From: Pachyseris speciosa
Lineage: Eukaryota; Cnidaria; Anthozoa; Scleractinia; Pachyseridae
DNA length: 64,000 nt
Reading direction: 5' to 3'
NCBI GenBank assembly: GCA_016490735.1
Contig: JAEMWC010000057.1
Location: forward strand, 488,501 to 552,500
In this document: positions 36,201 to 45,287 of the stretch, in pieces
How the letters are laid out: each line of letters begins with the position of its first letter
How positions within the stretch are numbered: the stretch's first letter is position 1
Notes under the pieces: generated by a model
The model's input: the letters and a program-made list of their open reading frames with translations, nothing else
Database searches by the model: none
Told to the model about the DNA's origin: nothing
Made by a program: the position numbers and the translations under genes

Positions 36201-37085
36201 TTACCAGTGGCATGGTAAAATTAACAGATTCTAAGTAGTTTTGATCCAGCCTTGTACAGGGAAATTTCCATGCATTTACCAGTGGCATGGTAAAATTATC
36301 AGATTCTAAGTAGTTTTGATCCAGCCTTGTACACGGAAATTTCCATGCATTTACCAGTGGCATGGTAAAATTATCAGATTCCAAGTAGTTTTTATCCAGC
36401 CTTGTACAGGGAAATTTCCATGCATTTACCAGTGGCATGGTAAAATTATCAGATACTAAGTAGTTTTTATCCAGCCTTGTGCAGGGAAATTTCCATGCAT
36501 TTACCAGTGGCATGGTAAAATTATCAGATTATGAGTAGTTTTTATCCAGCCTTGTACAGGGAAATTTCCATGCATTTACCAGTGGCATGGTAAAGTTATC
36601 AGATTCTAAGTAGTTTTGATCCAGCCTTGTACAGGGACATTTCCATGCATTTACCAGTGGCATGGTAAAATTAACAGATTCTAAGTAGTTTTGATCCAGC
36701 CTTGTACAGGGAAATTTCCATGCATTTACCAGTGGCATGGTAAAATTATCAGATTCTAAGTAGTTTTGATCCAGCCTTGTACACGGAAATTTCCATGCAT
36801 TTACCAGTGGCATGGTAAAATTATCAGATTCCAAGTAGTTTTTATCCACCCTTGTACAGGGAAATTTCCATGCATTTACCAGTGGCATGGTATAATTATC
36901 AAATTGTAAGTAGTTTTGATCGAGCCTTGTACATGGTTATTTCCATGATTTACCAGTAGCATGGTAAAAGTATAGCATTATTGGTAGTTTTGATCCAGCC
37001 TTGTCCATAGAAATTTCCATGGATTTACAAGTGTCATGGTAAAAGTATAACATTACATACTAGTAGTTGTGATCCAGGCTTGTGT
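33270..37085 (+). repeat. Minisatellite array, 75-bp unit, GGAAATTTCC core, higher-order repeats
   Basis: About 50 copies of a unit containing CCAGCCTTGTACAGGG, AAATTTCCATGCATTTACC and AGTGGCATGGTAAAATTAT. The edges are diverged and the centre (34400-36890) is nearly uniform. Larger periods of 225 bp (35629 and 35854) and 450 bp (36079 and 36529) are visible. Because 75 is divisible by three, the minus strand is open for up to 144 residues, which I do not take as a gene. Confidence 0.95.
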
Positions 37086-37227
37086 AAATGGAAATGGTTA
37101 GCATCGAATAAATTACATCATTTCTGTCCTATGTGTGAATTTTGTTGGTAAATATTTCAAAGCGTATTGCAAATATTTTCCAGAAACTTGAGAAGTGGCA
37201 ATGACGCGCTCGTTAGACTGCCTTATT

Positions 37228-37277
37228 TGCCAAATTTTCTGTACTTCAGAAAATGTGAAGTTAAAAAATTACGTGTT
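37228..37277 (-). repeat. Right terminal repeat of the 29.3-kb insertion
   Basis: Inverse of 7940-7990, followed by TACC at 37278-37281. Confidence 0.75.
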
Positions 37278-37283
37278 TACCTT

Positions 37284-37499
37284 TTACTTGCGTTTTTTTT
37301 TTCGTGGTTTTTTGGGTGCAGCTCGTGGTTTTTTGGACGCATTGCCCCCCATCGGCAAAAACCGCGTTTTGGTTGCTCCACAGACGGCGCACTTGGCTTT
37401 GCCAAGTTTTCTTCCATTTTTGGTTGTAGTTGTGGTTTCAGACCCCGGTACATTCGGGGTTTTGCGTTTGTCGCGCACGCAATACCAATCACCCTTTGG
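37284..37499 (-). CDS. DUF5679-like small zinc protein
   Basis: The open frame encodes WYCVRDKRKT, then KNGRKLGKAKCAVCGATK and a Lys/Arg-rich tail. The layout (a Cys hairpin, a KNGR linker, a second C-x-x-C, basic end) is that of the small DUF5679-type proteins of Polintons. The first Cys pair is incomplete because Asp stands where the second Cys would be. No ATG is present between the upstream in-frame stop and the domain, so the start is lost or non-ATG. It overlaps the end of the protease gene. Its stop lies only 3 bp from the TACC of the 29.3-kb insertion. Confidence 0.55.
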   Translation of the reverse strand, partial: PKGDWYCVRDKRKTPNVPGSETTTTTKNGRKLGKAKCAVCGATKTRFLPMGGNASKKPRAAPKKPRKKKRK

Positions 37500-37941
37500 C
37501 TATATCAAGAAAGTAATTTTTCACAACCCGTTCTTTGTGACGCACCTCGGGAGAAAACCTTTTCAGAATGTCTTTGTAACTTACACCTTTGTTGCGTTCA
37601 TTCAAGAACAACAAACAATAGTACCCACATCTCAAACTTCCAATCCACTGAATTTGGTTGTCGTTTCGAAGAAAGGTTTTGTGGCCCAACTTCAGCATTT
37701 CTTGCTCCCACTCGTCTGGCGGCGGCAAACCGAACGAGTCAAAATATTCCATGTCTTTTCCCTTCCAACAGCAAACCCAATGTGTGCCCAAACTTCCAAA
37801 ATCATCCAGGGTGATTATGCAGGGTGAATTGTGCAGGGGTTTGGCCTCGTTGCGTGAGAAAACGCCTTTGAGTGGGATGCCAAGATACTCGCACCAATTT
37901 TGAAGGTCAACGTTGGAAAGGGGCACATCCTTGAACTTCAT
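37489..37941 (-). CDS. PRO: Adenain-like (Ulp1 fold) cysteine protease
   Basis: 150 residues and intact. The catalytic pattern of the adenovirus/Ulp1 protease family is visible: His in GTHWVCCW (about residue 54), Asp in YFDSFG (about 68) and the nucleophile Cys in SLRCGYYC (about 104), with a Gln before it in the NDNQIQW segment. In Polintons and adenoviruses this enzyme processes capsid precursors during virion maturation. The start overlaps the previous gene by ATGA, suggesting coupled translation. No TATA-like motif precedes it. Confidence 0.85.
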   Translation of the reverse strand: MKFKDVPLSNVDLQNWCEYLGIPLKGVFSRNEAKPLHNSPCIITLDDFGSLGTHWVCCWKGKDMEYFDSFGLPPPDEWEQEMLKLGHKTFLRNDNQIQWIGSLRCGYYCLLFLNERNKGVSYKDILKRFSPEVRHKERVVKNYFLDIAKG

Positions 37942-38669
37942 TTTTTTTTTTTACCCCGGCCAACCATCGAGTGTTCCCAGTCTTCCCAACGCCCCCAAAC
38001 AGGTGGAGGTCTCATTTGCATTCCTTGACCTCTGGAAGGAGGAGGAGGGGGTGGAGGCTGACTTGAGGGAGCCGAGCAACGCGTCCGCACTTGCATCCCA
38101 CTTCCCAACATTTTTTTAACAAGGTTAATTGCCAAAGGAACCCCGATGGCAGCCAACATGCCAAGAAATCCACCATATTGCGCGGTGCCGCCACCGCGGA
38201 CCTTCCCCTTTCCGAAAAGATAGTTTTCAATTGTTTTTTTCTGGGCGGGGGACAACATCTGGGTAAGTTCGTACAGTTCCACCTCCTGGGGGCCGAAACC
38301 ATTCCCAAAAACCTTTCTCAAAAGTTTCTCTGCGCCAAAGCTAAGACCGGCCATACCCAAAGCCTTGGCCGCGGCGGGGGCAAGAGCCCGGCCCAGGCTG
38401 AGCGCTGTGGAAAAAAGGTTGCCCCCAATTATTTTTTTCGTTCGGCTGATCTGTGTCTTGCTAAAATCGATGTTCGGGCCGCGCTCTGCACTGGCGGCCT
38501 TTTTCAGGTGATTGATTTGTCTTGTGGTCAGCGGAAGGTTGTCGCCTTTTCCGATTTGTTCCGGCTTGACGCGAAGAGTCACGGCCACATTTTCTTTCAC
38601 ACCCATCGCGAGGCTACGCCTTTGGTCGTCTGTCAAAGCGACCTTGAATGGGTGGTGCACCGTTGGCAT
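37938..38669 (-). CDS. Virion core/membrane-active protein candidate (PX or pVI-like)
   Basis: 243 residues. The N-terminal 80 residues are polar with RRSLAMGVKENV. The middle is Ala/Gly-rich. A hydrophobic stretch, GGFLGMLAAIGVPLAINLV, lies near residue 165-185, followed by a Pro-rich region and a basic end. A similar arrangement occurs in the adenovirus pX/pVI-like proteins proposed for adintoviruses. That comparison is by composition and gene position between capsid and protease, not by a conserved motif. ATG 38669 follows CTAATATAAG. Confidence 0.55.
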   Translation of the reverse strand: MPTVHHPFKVALTDDQRRSLAMGVKENVAVTLRVKPEQIGKGDNLPLTTRQINHLKKAASAERGPNIDFSKTQISRTKKIIGGNLFSTALSLGRALAPAAAKALGMAGLSFGAEKLLRKVFGNGFGPQEVELYELTQMLSPAQKKTIENYLFGKGKVRGGGTAQYGGFLGMLAAIGVPLAINLVKKMLGSGMQVRTRCSAPSSQPPPPPPPSRGQGMQMRPPPVWGRWEDWEHSMVGRGKKKK

Positions 38670-38693
38670 CTTATATTAGGAGAAAGATTTTTT

Positions 38694-40394
38694 TCAAGCT
38701 ACAACCAGCTCGTTTCCGATTTGCTTGATCGCCAGTTCTTCCTCGTTTAAGACAGCGGCGAAGATGGTGTAATTATGAGCGTTGGCGGCTTCATTCAGCC
38801 GGTAATGCAAAATCAACTTTTTCGGGTCGCCTGTCATGCTTTCTTTAAAGTGCATATCACCCCAAAATATTTTTTCGCTACAATGAACCTTTGCACCGCT
38901 TCGAAACGCGTTTCACCTTTCGTTTCTCTTTTTTACCAATTGCTAACTTTTTATAGTATTTCAAAGTTGCGAAAAATTGAGCATCGTTGTTTCACGACCG
39001 AGTTAGAAGGGGAGTGGGTCTATTCCTGGGTTGACGTCACAAACTGATTTGCATCGCATCAAGTCTTTGTAAACATGCACGCAAATCAGTTTGTGACGTC
39101 AACCCAGGAATAGACCCACTCCCCTTCTAACTCGGTCGTGAAACAACAATGCTCAATTTTTCGCAACTTTAAAATACTATAAAAAGTTAGCAATTGGTAA
39201 AAAAGAGAAACGAAAGGTGAAACGCGTTTCGAAGTGGTGCAAAGGTTCATTTTAGTGAAAAAATATTTTGGGGTGATATGCACTTTAACCGCCCTGAGGT
39301 CAAAGTAAATGACAGGGTAGAGTGTCGAGTAGTTGCCCACATCCAGCTGGGTCCCCGTGTTGTAATCATTCTTCCTGTACCTGTACTGGATGAGGTCGCG
39401 GCGGATGCGCGTTTGTCATCACCTTCATAATCAAGCTCGGGGTAATAATCCCTCCCATATTGAAGCCGGCAGGTGGACAATTTCGCCGAATTGTCCCCAT
39501 CGAGGTGTCGAAGCTGTAGGGGTTAAGCTGCAAAGCATTCTGTTTTCGCGTCTGCTGGAAGAAAACGAAGACGTGTTTGGGGTTTTTTACGCCGGGGGTT
39601 ATTTGCCATTGCCGGCCGGCGTCTCCACAGCTGGAGCTGTTGTGCAGCGTCTCTTTCAAATAGGTCCACTTTGCGGGCTTCATGAACTTTTCATTGACAA
39701 GCTTCTGCCCTTCTGGGGACAGCTGCAGTCTTGGAACCCACAATTCGAACTTTCGGACCACAATTCGCCGCCCAGTGCCGTCATTCTGAAAGATCATTTC
39801 ATTGTCGTCCTGCAGCGTAATATTGAACTCAAGTTGCATCGGAGGCAAGGGTTTTTCCGCCAGCTCTTCAAAGAAAGAGTAGCGGTTGAGGGGGATGACG
39901 GTCTTGACCCTGGCGCCGCCCCGCGAAAGGAGATGTCTTGCGTGAATTCCGACGTTTGTGAAGGGAGTTGCGGGGTTTGTCACAGTTGTGTTGTCGCTGT
40001 CCAAATACCAAAACTCATCTTTGCCTACAGTTCGCGCAAAATCGTCAGAGTATTCCACCAGGTTTTTGATGAAAATTACCTTGTGAAGGCCAGTTGCTTC
40101 GTAAACATTTTTTCCCGCGGACTTGACAGTCATATTTTTGATGAGCGAGAAAGAGCTGTTGACCGGTGTTGTTTGTGCGTTGTTCGCAATGTTTGCTCCG
40201 TCCGCAAGAGCTTCGAAGGTGTATTCAACATAAAAATAGGCGTTAAACCAGTCTCTAAAAACATCCCTGTCTTTCACAGAGAACGTCAACCCAGGTTTGA
40301 TTTGGTGCTGGGCGTTGCCCGGCAGTGTGAGTGGGGTGTCCAGATTCACCCGCTCGTAATCCACCTTCTTGACAAAGCGCGGCGACTGAAACAT
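38694..40394 (-). pseudogene. Probable major capsid protein (hexon-like), interrupted
   Basis: ATG 40394 is preceded by GAATATACCACT. The first frame runs 300-odd residues from the start and is rich in beta-strand patterns, as expected of a double-jelly-roll shell protein. Position between the penton-like and core genes agrees. Reading frame is lost near 39480 and again near 39390, and a 436-bp MITE (38849-39284) sits in the 3' part. The last 50 codons lie beyond it, ending at TGA 38696-38694. Coding length without the MITE is about 420 residues, short for a Polinton hexon, so a smaller capsid protein is the alternative. This copy cannot make the full protein. Confidence 0.6.
38849..39284. 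mobile_element. 436-bp MITE with TTAA duplication
   Basis: Nearly perfect inverted arms of about 200 bp (AGTGCATATCACCCCAAAAT and its complement) around a short centre near 39060. TTAA flanks both sides (38845-38848 and 39285-39288), as with piggyBac-type or Kolobok-type integration. It breaks the capsid gene. Arm identity above about 95% suggests a recent arrival. Confidence 0.92.
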
Positions 40395-40420
40395 AGTGGT
40401 ATATTCAAACAAAAAAAATG

Positions 40421-40743
40421 TCAAAGCTGGTTTGCCAAAATTCGGCTCAGCTTCCACATCGCATCTGACGGGGGTGGTGCTTGCGTCATCGCCTTCGGGG
40501 GAGCGGTGCGTTTCTGCAATATTTGACGAATCTTTTTGCCCCCCTTTTTAACCACAACCTGGCCCACCTTTTGTGCGGCCGCTTTCGCGGTTTTGTTTGG
40601 CGGCCTGGGTTGCGCCTTTTTTGAACTCCCTTCCAAGGGAAAGAAGAACGTCACGGACGATCGACCCCCGATCCTTTGTGTTTAAGGCGATAGCGCCCGG
40701 CACGCTCGTCGAAAAACTTTGTCCACTCGCTGGGGTAAACCAT
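40421..40743 (-). pseudogene. Small basic protein, frameshifted
   Basis: The ATG at 40743 is chosen because GTATATAC stands directly before it, 22 bp after the previous stop. The frame shifts near 40660 and again near 40600. The downstream part is very rich in Lys, Arg, Ala and Gln (KAAAQKVGQVVVKKGGKK), so DNA-binding core function is possible but unproven. It ends at 40421, 27 bp before the capsid start. Confidence 0.45.
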
Positions 40744-40765
40744 GTATATACCTTGGCAAGAATTT

Positions 40766-41536
40766 TCACTCTTCTTCGATCGTGAGGCTCAAAGCCACAT
40801 CAACTCCGTTGAGATCAAGGGTGTTGTTGCGCCCGTCTGTTACCCGTATCTGCACAGAATCAACCCGAGTTTTGTTGACGGGATGGAACTCAAGTCGACG
40901 AGGTTCTTCTTTAAAAGAGTAACTGACCCGGAGACCTATGGGGGACAAGCTGTACAAAACATCACTTGGCACGTCGTTCGCCCGTCGCGCGATCAAGTCG
41001 CAATGAAGAAAAACCCAGTCGACGCTCCGGGTGATGTCCGGAATCACATCTCCAAAAAAATTGGTGCCATCTTTCAGAGTCTTTTTCTTAAAGCCAAGCT
41101 AACGGGCGAACTCTCCGACAGAGAGATCTATTTCGTAATCCTTTTCCACCACAAACACGACCCGGTAAATAGTCAAGTCGAAATACATCGTGCGCTTTTT
41201 GTCCTTGTCTGCGGCCGTTGGATTAACGAACCCTGTATGAGCTTGCAAGAAACGATTGATGGTGGTGTACTCATACATCCCATCAGGAAAAGTCAAAATT
41301 TGCCAATCGTCGGTTTTTTTCCTCCACTTAAGTTGGTTGTTCCTGTAAGCTTCTGCAATGTTGTACCACGAGTAGCTCATGGTGATCAGCCTGTTTAACG
41401 CCGCTTTGTAATTTTTCCCCGACTCCAACTCAATTGGTGGATTAAAGTAAATTGTGAAATTTTCGGGTTTTTGGACACCCCCCCCCCTTTCCTGCAGCTT
41501 TGCAAGGCGCGAGTCGAGCAGCAGGTTGTAACTCAT
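40766..41536 (-). pseudogene. Penton/minor-capsid candidate, one frameshift
   Basis: ATG 41536 follows TTATATAGCGCG and overlaps the previous stop as ATGA. The N-terminal part (145 residues) has FTIYFNPPIELES and FPDGMYEYTTIN; the C-terminal part (41047-40766) ends with RVTDGRNNTLDLNG. This combination recurs in Polinton genes next to the major capsid and is probably the vertex or minor capsid protein. That role is inferred from neighbourhood and size (about 255 residues). The break lies between 41047 and 41100. Confidence 0.55.
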
Positions 41537-42491
41537 CGCGCTATATAATCGTTAAAGATTTTTTGTTTTTGCCACTCATTCAAAACACCCTGTTTGACAA
41601 GTTTCGAGAGCAAAGAAACAACCTGGCCCCGAAGTTTCGTCGAAGTGTTGCCGGCTTTAATGGAACCAAGCTTTACATACAACTGGTTGATCATTTTTTC
41701 GGCGGCGGCTCCAAAGCCAGAACCTTCCATTTCCCATTCTTGCTCCTCCTCTTCTGGCGCCTCGATCGAAGGCCAGCGGGACAAAATGGCTTGTTCCCAA
41801 TCAGTGGTGGGCCGGGCTCTCGTCTTTTTTGGAGGGGTTGGTTTCAGCTTTCTTTACCCCGCTTCCAGTTGCTGTGGCGAAACCCCCGCCGCTGTTGTCT
41901 TCTTTCAAGAATCGCGGCTTTTTTCTGTTCAAGATCCGCCAAAGACAGACCATACAACGGCGAGTTGGGCTTTTTCACTGTTTCTTCAGCGGGGTTCGGT
42001 TTGTGTTTCATTTTCGTGATGAGACTGCTGAGAGTGCGCAGCCTGTTCGATTCGGCACGCTTTTCGAGAAACTCCGGCGCTTCTGGTTGTTCCCACATTT
42101 GGCGCGGAAGTGGGGGTGGTGGGAGAGGCGGGCCAGCTGCCTCCTCTTCTGGGAGGGGAAGCTTTTCTTCGGGGGGTGGAGGGAGGGGAAACTCTTCTTC
42201 CTCGATTGGTGATGGAGGAGGTGTTGGGGCCTCCGGCCTGAAATCCTCCCAACCAAACGGATTGACTCGGTCGAGCTCGTCCATGTCGTAGTCAGGGCCT
42301 TCCACCTCCGGCGCGGGGGGCTCCAAACCCCTGTCCATCCTGCTCGTGATTGGTTTGAAAAGCTTTTCCGCCTCGACCTGGCCGAACGTTTTGGCAATTT
42401 TGTGTGTTTTGTATTTCCGGCGCATTTCATCCTCCTGTCTTTCGACCTCGGCCTCCGCTGCTGCCCTCTCTTGCCATTTTTTCAAGGACAT
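41533..42491 (-). pseudogene. Proline-rich structural protein candidate, frameshifted
   Basis: ATG 42491 is separated by 9 bp (ATATAGAAA) from the ATG of the divergent ATPase. The N-terminus is a charged helix (KKWQERAAAEAEVERQ), then a Pro/Glu-rich linker with PPPP and EEEE runs (42230-42130), then another helix. The frame breaks near 41845, and 83 residues continue in another frame to 41533. No known domain. Confidence 0.5.
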
Positions 42492-42500
42492 ATATAGAAA
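42492..42500. promoter_or_regulatory. Nine-base divergent start region with ATATA
   Basis: ATATAGAAA is the entire gap between the minus-strand ATG (42491) and the plus-strand ATG (42501). Reading outward, each start has a TATAT/ATATA motif within 0-8 bp, so a shared core promoter with very short 5' leaders is likely. Confidence 0.6.
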
Positions 42501-43137
42501 ATGAAAATCCCAAACTATGATTCCGGCGTTTCCGCCACGAATGGTTTCCGGCAGGGGCATCCGGCCATGCCTGACGACGTTTTCCGGATGTTGATCTGCG
42601 GGCCCAGCAATTCTGGCAAGACGAATATCCTGCTCCACATGCTCTACGAGCTGTTGGAGTACGACAAAATTTTTTTGTTTTCCAAGAATCTTCACCAAAA
42701 CAAGTACCAGGCGCTTTTGCGGGACTTTGCCGAAAACATCGACCCCAAGGTAGGGTACGAGGTCATTGAAGCTCCCGGCGATGAAATAATCCCGTTGAAA
42801 GAACTCGCGCCTGACAACCAAACAATCGTCGTGTTTGACGACTTGGTTTGCGAAAAAAAACCAACACGACATCATTAACTATTTTATCAACGGCCGGCAC
42901 AGGAACTGCAGCGTCATTTACTTGTCCCAAACCTTCTATAAGGTCACCAAAAACATTCGGGACAACTGCAGCCATTTTTGTCTTTTCAGCTTTCTCCCCA
43001 GGGAGAACAAACGCATCGCCGACGAGCTGGGGGTTGTCCCCGGCCTGTTGAACCGCGCCACCGACAAGAAGTTTTCGTTCTTTTACTACGACAAACCCCG
43101 GAAATTAATGAAAAGAAATTTTGACGAATATGTATAA
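42501..43137 (+). pseudogene. FtsK/HerA-type genome packaging ATPase (A32-like)
   Basis: Walker A is GPSNSGKT (about 42600-42623) and Walker B is IVVFDDL (about 42826-42846). A downstream Gln in YLSQTFYK fits the sensor of this family. The enzyme pumps the genome into the capsid in viruses of this group. Frame is lost in the eight-A run 42853-42860, and the remaining 95 residues are in another frame to TAA 43135-43137. Combined length of about 211 residues is normal. A homopolymer slip could be an assembly error. Confidence 0.85.
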
Positions 43138-45276
43138 TGGGGGCGTTCAACAATTTCGAAAGTGGAGCACCAAAACGCCCAGTTCCCGGAGCTCGAGGAC
43201 CTGCTGGACCGCCGGGACCACAAGGCCCGCACGGGCAAAAAGGCGATCCTGGCCCGCAAGGCCCTGCAGGACCCCAGGGTCCCATTGGCCCGCACGGCCC
43301 TCAGGGGCCTCAAGGCCCGCAAGGCCCGCAAGGCCCTCACGGGGAAGAAGGCCCACATGGGCCAACCGGCGCGCGAGGGCCACAGGCTAACCAAGGGTCG
43401 AAAGGTGACCGCGGGGACGCCGGCCCCCAAGGGGTGCAAGGTTCCAAATGTCGGAACCGACCCGGCGCTGGGCGATCTGAACATGGCCGGGTACGCTATC
43501 GAAGATTTAAAAGACGCTGATAACAGCACGCCCGCTGAGAACGCCGTTAACAAAAAATATGTGGACCAAGGTTGCAAACCAAACTCAACGCGATCGCGCA
43601 AAAAGACTTGAACATGAACAACAATGCCATTATTAATCTTGCCCCACCCGCCAACGCAGACGATGCGGCGACAAAAAGGTATGCCGACGACTATTTTCTG
43701 CGAAGAGATGGTTCGAATGCAATGTATGGCAATCTGTCGATGACCAACCACAAAATCGAAAAAGGTTGGGGCGCCGGCCGCCAACAAAGATGTTGCCAAC
43801 AAAATTTATGTCGACCAGGCCCCTTTTCTCAAACTTGCTGGCGGGTAAATGACAGGTGATATTGACATGCAAAATAACACTCGCCAACTTGAAAGATCCT
43901 GTGGCTCCAAGCAGTGAGGCAACCAAAACCTATGTCGATTCAACCCATGTAGACGCCTCCGGCCCGCAAGAAAACCCTTTCAAATATCTTATGGAAGACG
44001 TTGACGAATCTTCTGCTGAAAACAACATTACGGTGTATAGTATCACGAACTTCACAGCCTCTCCTCACCAAATAAACAAATCGGCATACAATTTTATCCT
44101 CGTCGATGACAAAGATGGAACTGAACAGTACCGCAGCAGAATTGGTTTCAACCTTTTTAGACTTCCAATCGGTTTTTATACCCTTGTTGTGGAGTTTTTC
44201 CCCCCGGAAATGCGAAATGCCCGCGTGTATGCAACTGCTAACACGCTGTCATTTGGCGCGCAAACCTCGAAAACATTCCAAGCAACGGCTACCATCGCTG
44301 CATATGTTAAAACGGTGCTGCACTTCCGAAAAAGACAGGATGACCAACGAGAATATCTTTACCTTGATCTGCATGGAAAAACCGCGTTTCCCAATCCCAC
44401 TGGGTATATGGTTGTTTATGGTGTGAATGGCACCGTGGCAAAAGTACCTTCCACAGTGTTTGACCAAGTTTTCTTTGCGAAAGACGGGGAAATGGTGATG
44501 CAAACTGACATTAATTTGAATTGACGAAGAGTGAAAAATGGAAGCGATATATTATTTGACAGCTCGAACAAACAACTTGCCTTACACACAGACTTGAACA
44601 CCAATGGCTACAACCTGGTCGGAAAAAATGGGGGTGGGTTTGAAGTTGATGATGATGGCCGGTTGAAAATGCACGACAAATTGTATTTGAATGGGCATGG
44701 AATTCATGAAGTTCTTGATTTCCGATCTGGGAGAACCAGGCTGTTGAAAGATCTTGATCTGGGTGGAAAATGGGTTTACAGTGGAGCCACACCACTGTTC
44801 GGTGAAACCCGTGGAAAGTTGACGATGGTAAGTGATTTGGAGATGGGGGGGGGGCGTCTCATTTACCAAGCAAAACTTGGGAACGATCTCAATTTGAATG
44901 GTAACCGAATAATTGGACACACACTTTTCATTAACGCCTTCGTTGAAGAAAAAAAACCATGACGGGAATGTGTTGAAAAGTGTTTTAATCGATGGGAGGG
45001 GGGGGGGGGGTTCAGATGGTTGTTTTAAACAATTTTTATTTCAAACGTTTTCACATGATTCAAAACGCTGAGGCTGGAACGCTGGTTTTCATGAACAGAC
45101 AAGAAAACAATCCACGCGCGAGAACATTACTTCGCCATTCAATCAACCAAACTTCAAATGTCACAACCATTAACGTCAACCGACAATTAAACCAAGGCTT
45201 CTTTTACATCGACTATTCACAGCCCAATTCAAAACCCTTCGATTTGTCACTTTTACTCGAATTTCTTGTCAACTAA
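43137..45276 (+). pseudogene. Collagen-like, tail-fibre-like protein, many frameshifts
   Basis: ATG 43137 overlaps the ATPase stop (TAATG) and follows TATGTATA. After 20 residues come about 25 Gly-X-Y triplets (for example [16 protein letters not shown]). Then modules of the type DLNMNNNAI...DAATKRYAD recur at about 43605, 43720 and 43900, as in phage tail fibres. A beta-rich globular part (43980-44520) and further modules follow (44530-44960), then a last domain to 45276. The frame changes at about 43440, 43570, 43770, 43870, 44520 and 44960. A receptor-binding or surface fibre is inferred. Confidence 0.7.
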
Positions 45277-45287
45277 TATATACGGTC

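Larger units (their letters stand above)
7940..37277. mobile_element. 29.3-kb TIR-bounded insertion inside the Polinton, superfamily unknown
   Basis: AACACGTAATTTTTTAAC at 7940 is the exact inverse of the sequence ending at 37277. The match runs for about 50 bp with two or three changes. TACC occurs directly outside both ends (7936-7939 and 37278-37281), as expected of a 4-bp target duplication. The flanks are the 5' side of the PLA2-like gene and the 3' end of the DUF5679-like gene, both on the minus strand, so excision would leave them about 40 bp apart, normal for this element. Minisatellite arrays lie near each end. I see no transposase. Confidence 0.75.

Noticed and set aside
34879..36888. 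Long minus-strand ORFs (up to 144 residues) with repeated MPLVNAWKFPCTRLD
   Set aside because: They arise because the 75-bp satellite unit is a multiple of three and has no stop in that frame. There is no start context or domain.
39390..40526. 378-residue plus-strand ORF
   Set aside because: It is antisense to the probable capsid gene, whose frame has the better protein pattern, TATA-type start and gene order.
41500..42291. 263-residue plus-strand ORF rich in Gly and Ser
   Set aside because: It is antisense to the Pro/Glu-rich minus-strand gene; composition simply mirrors it.
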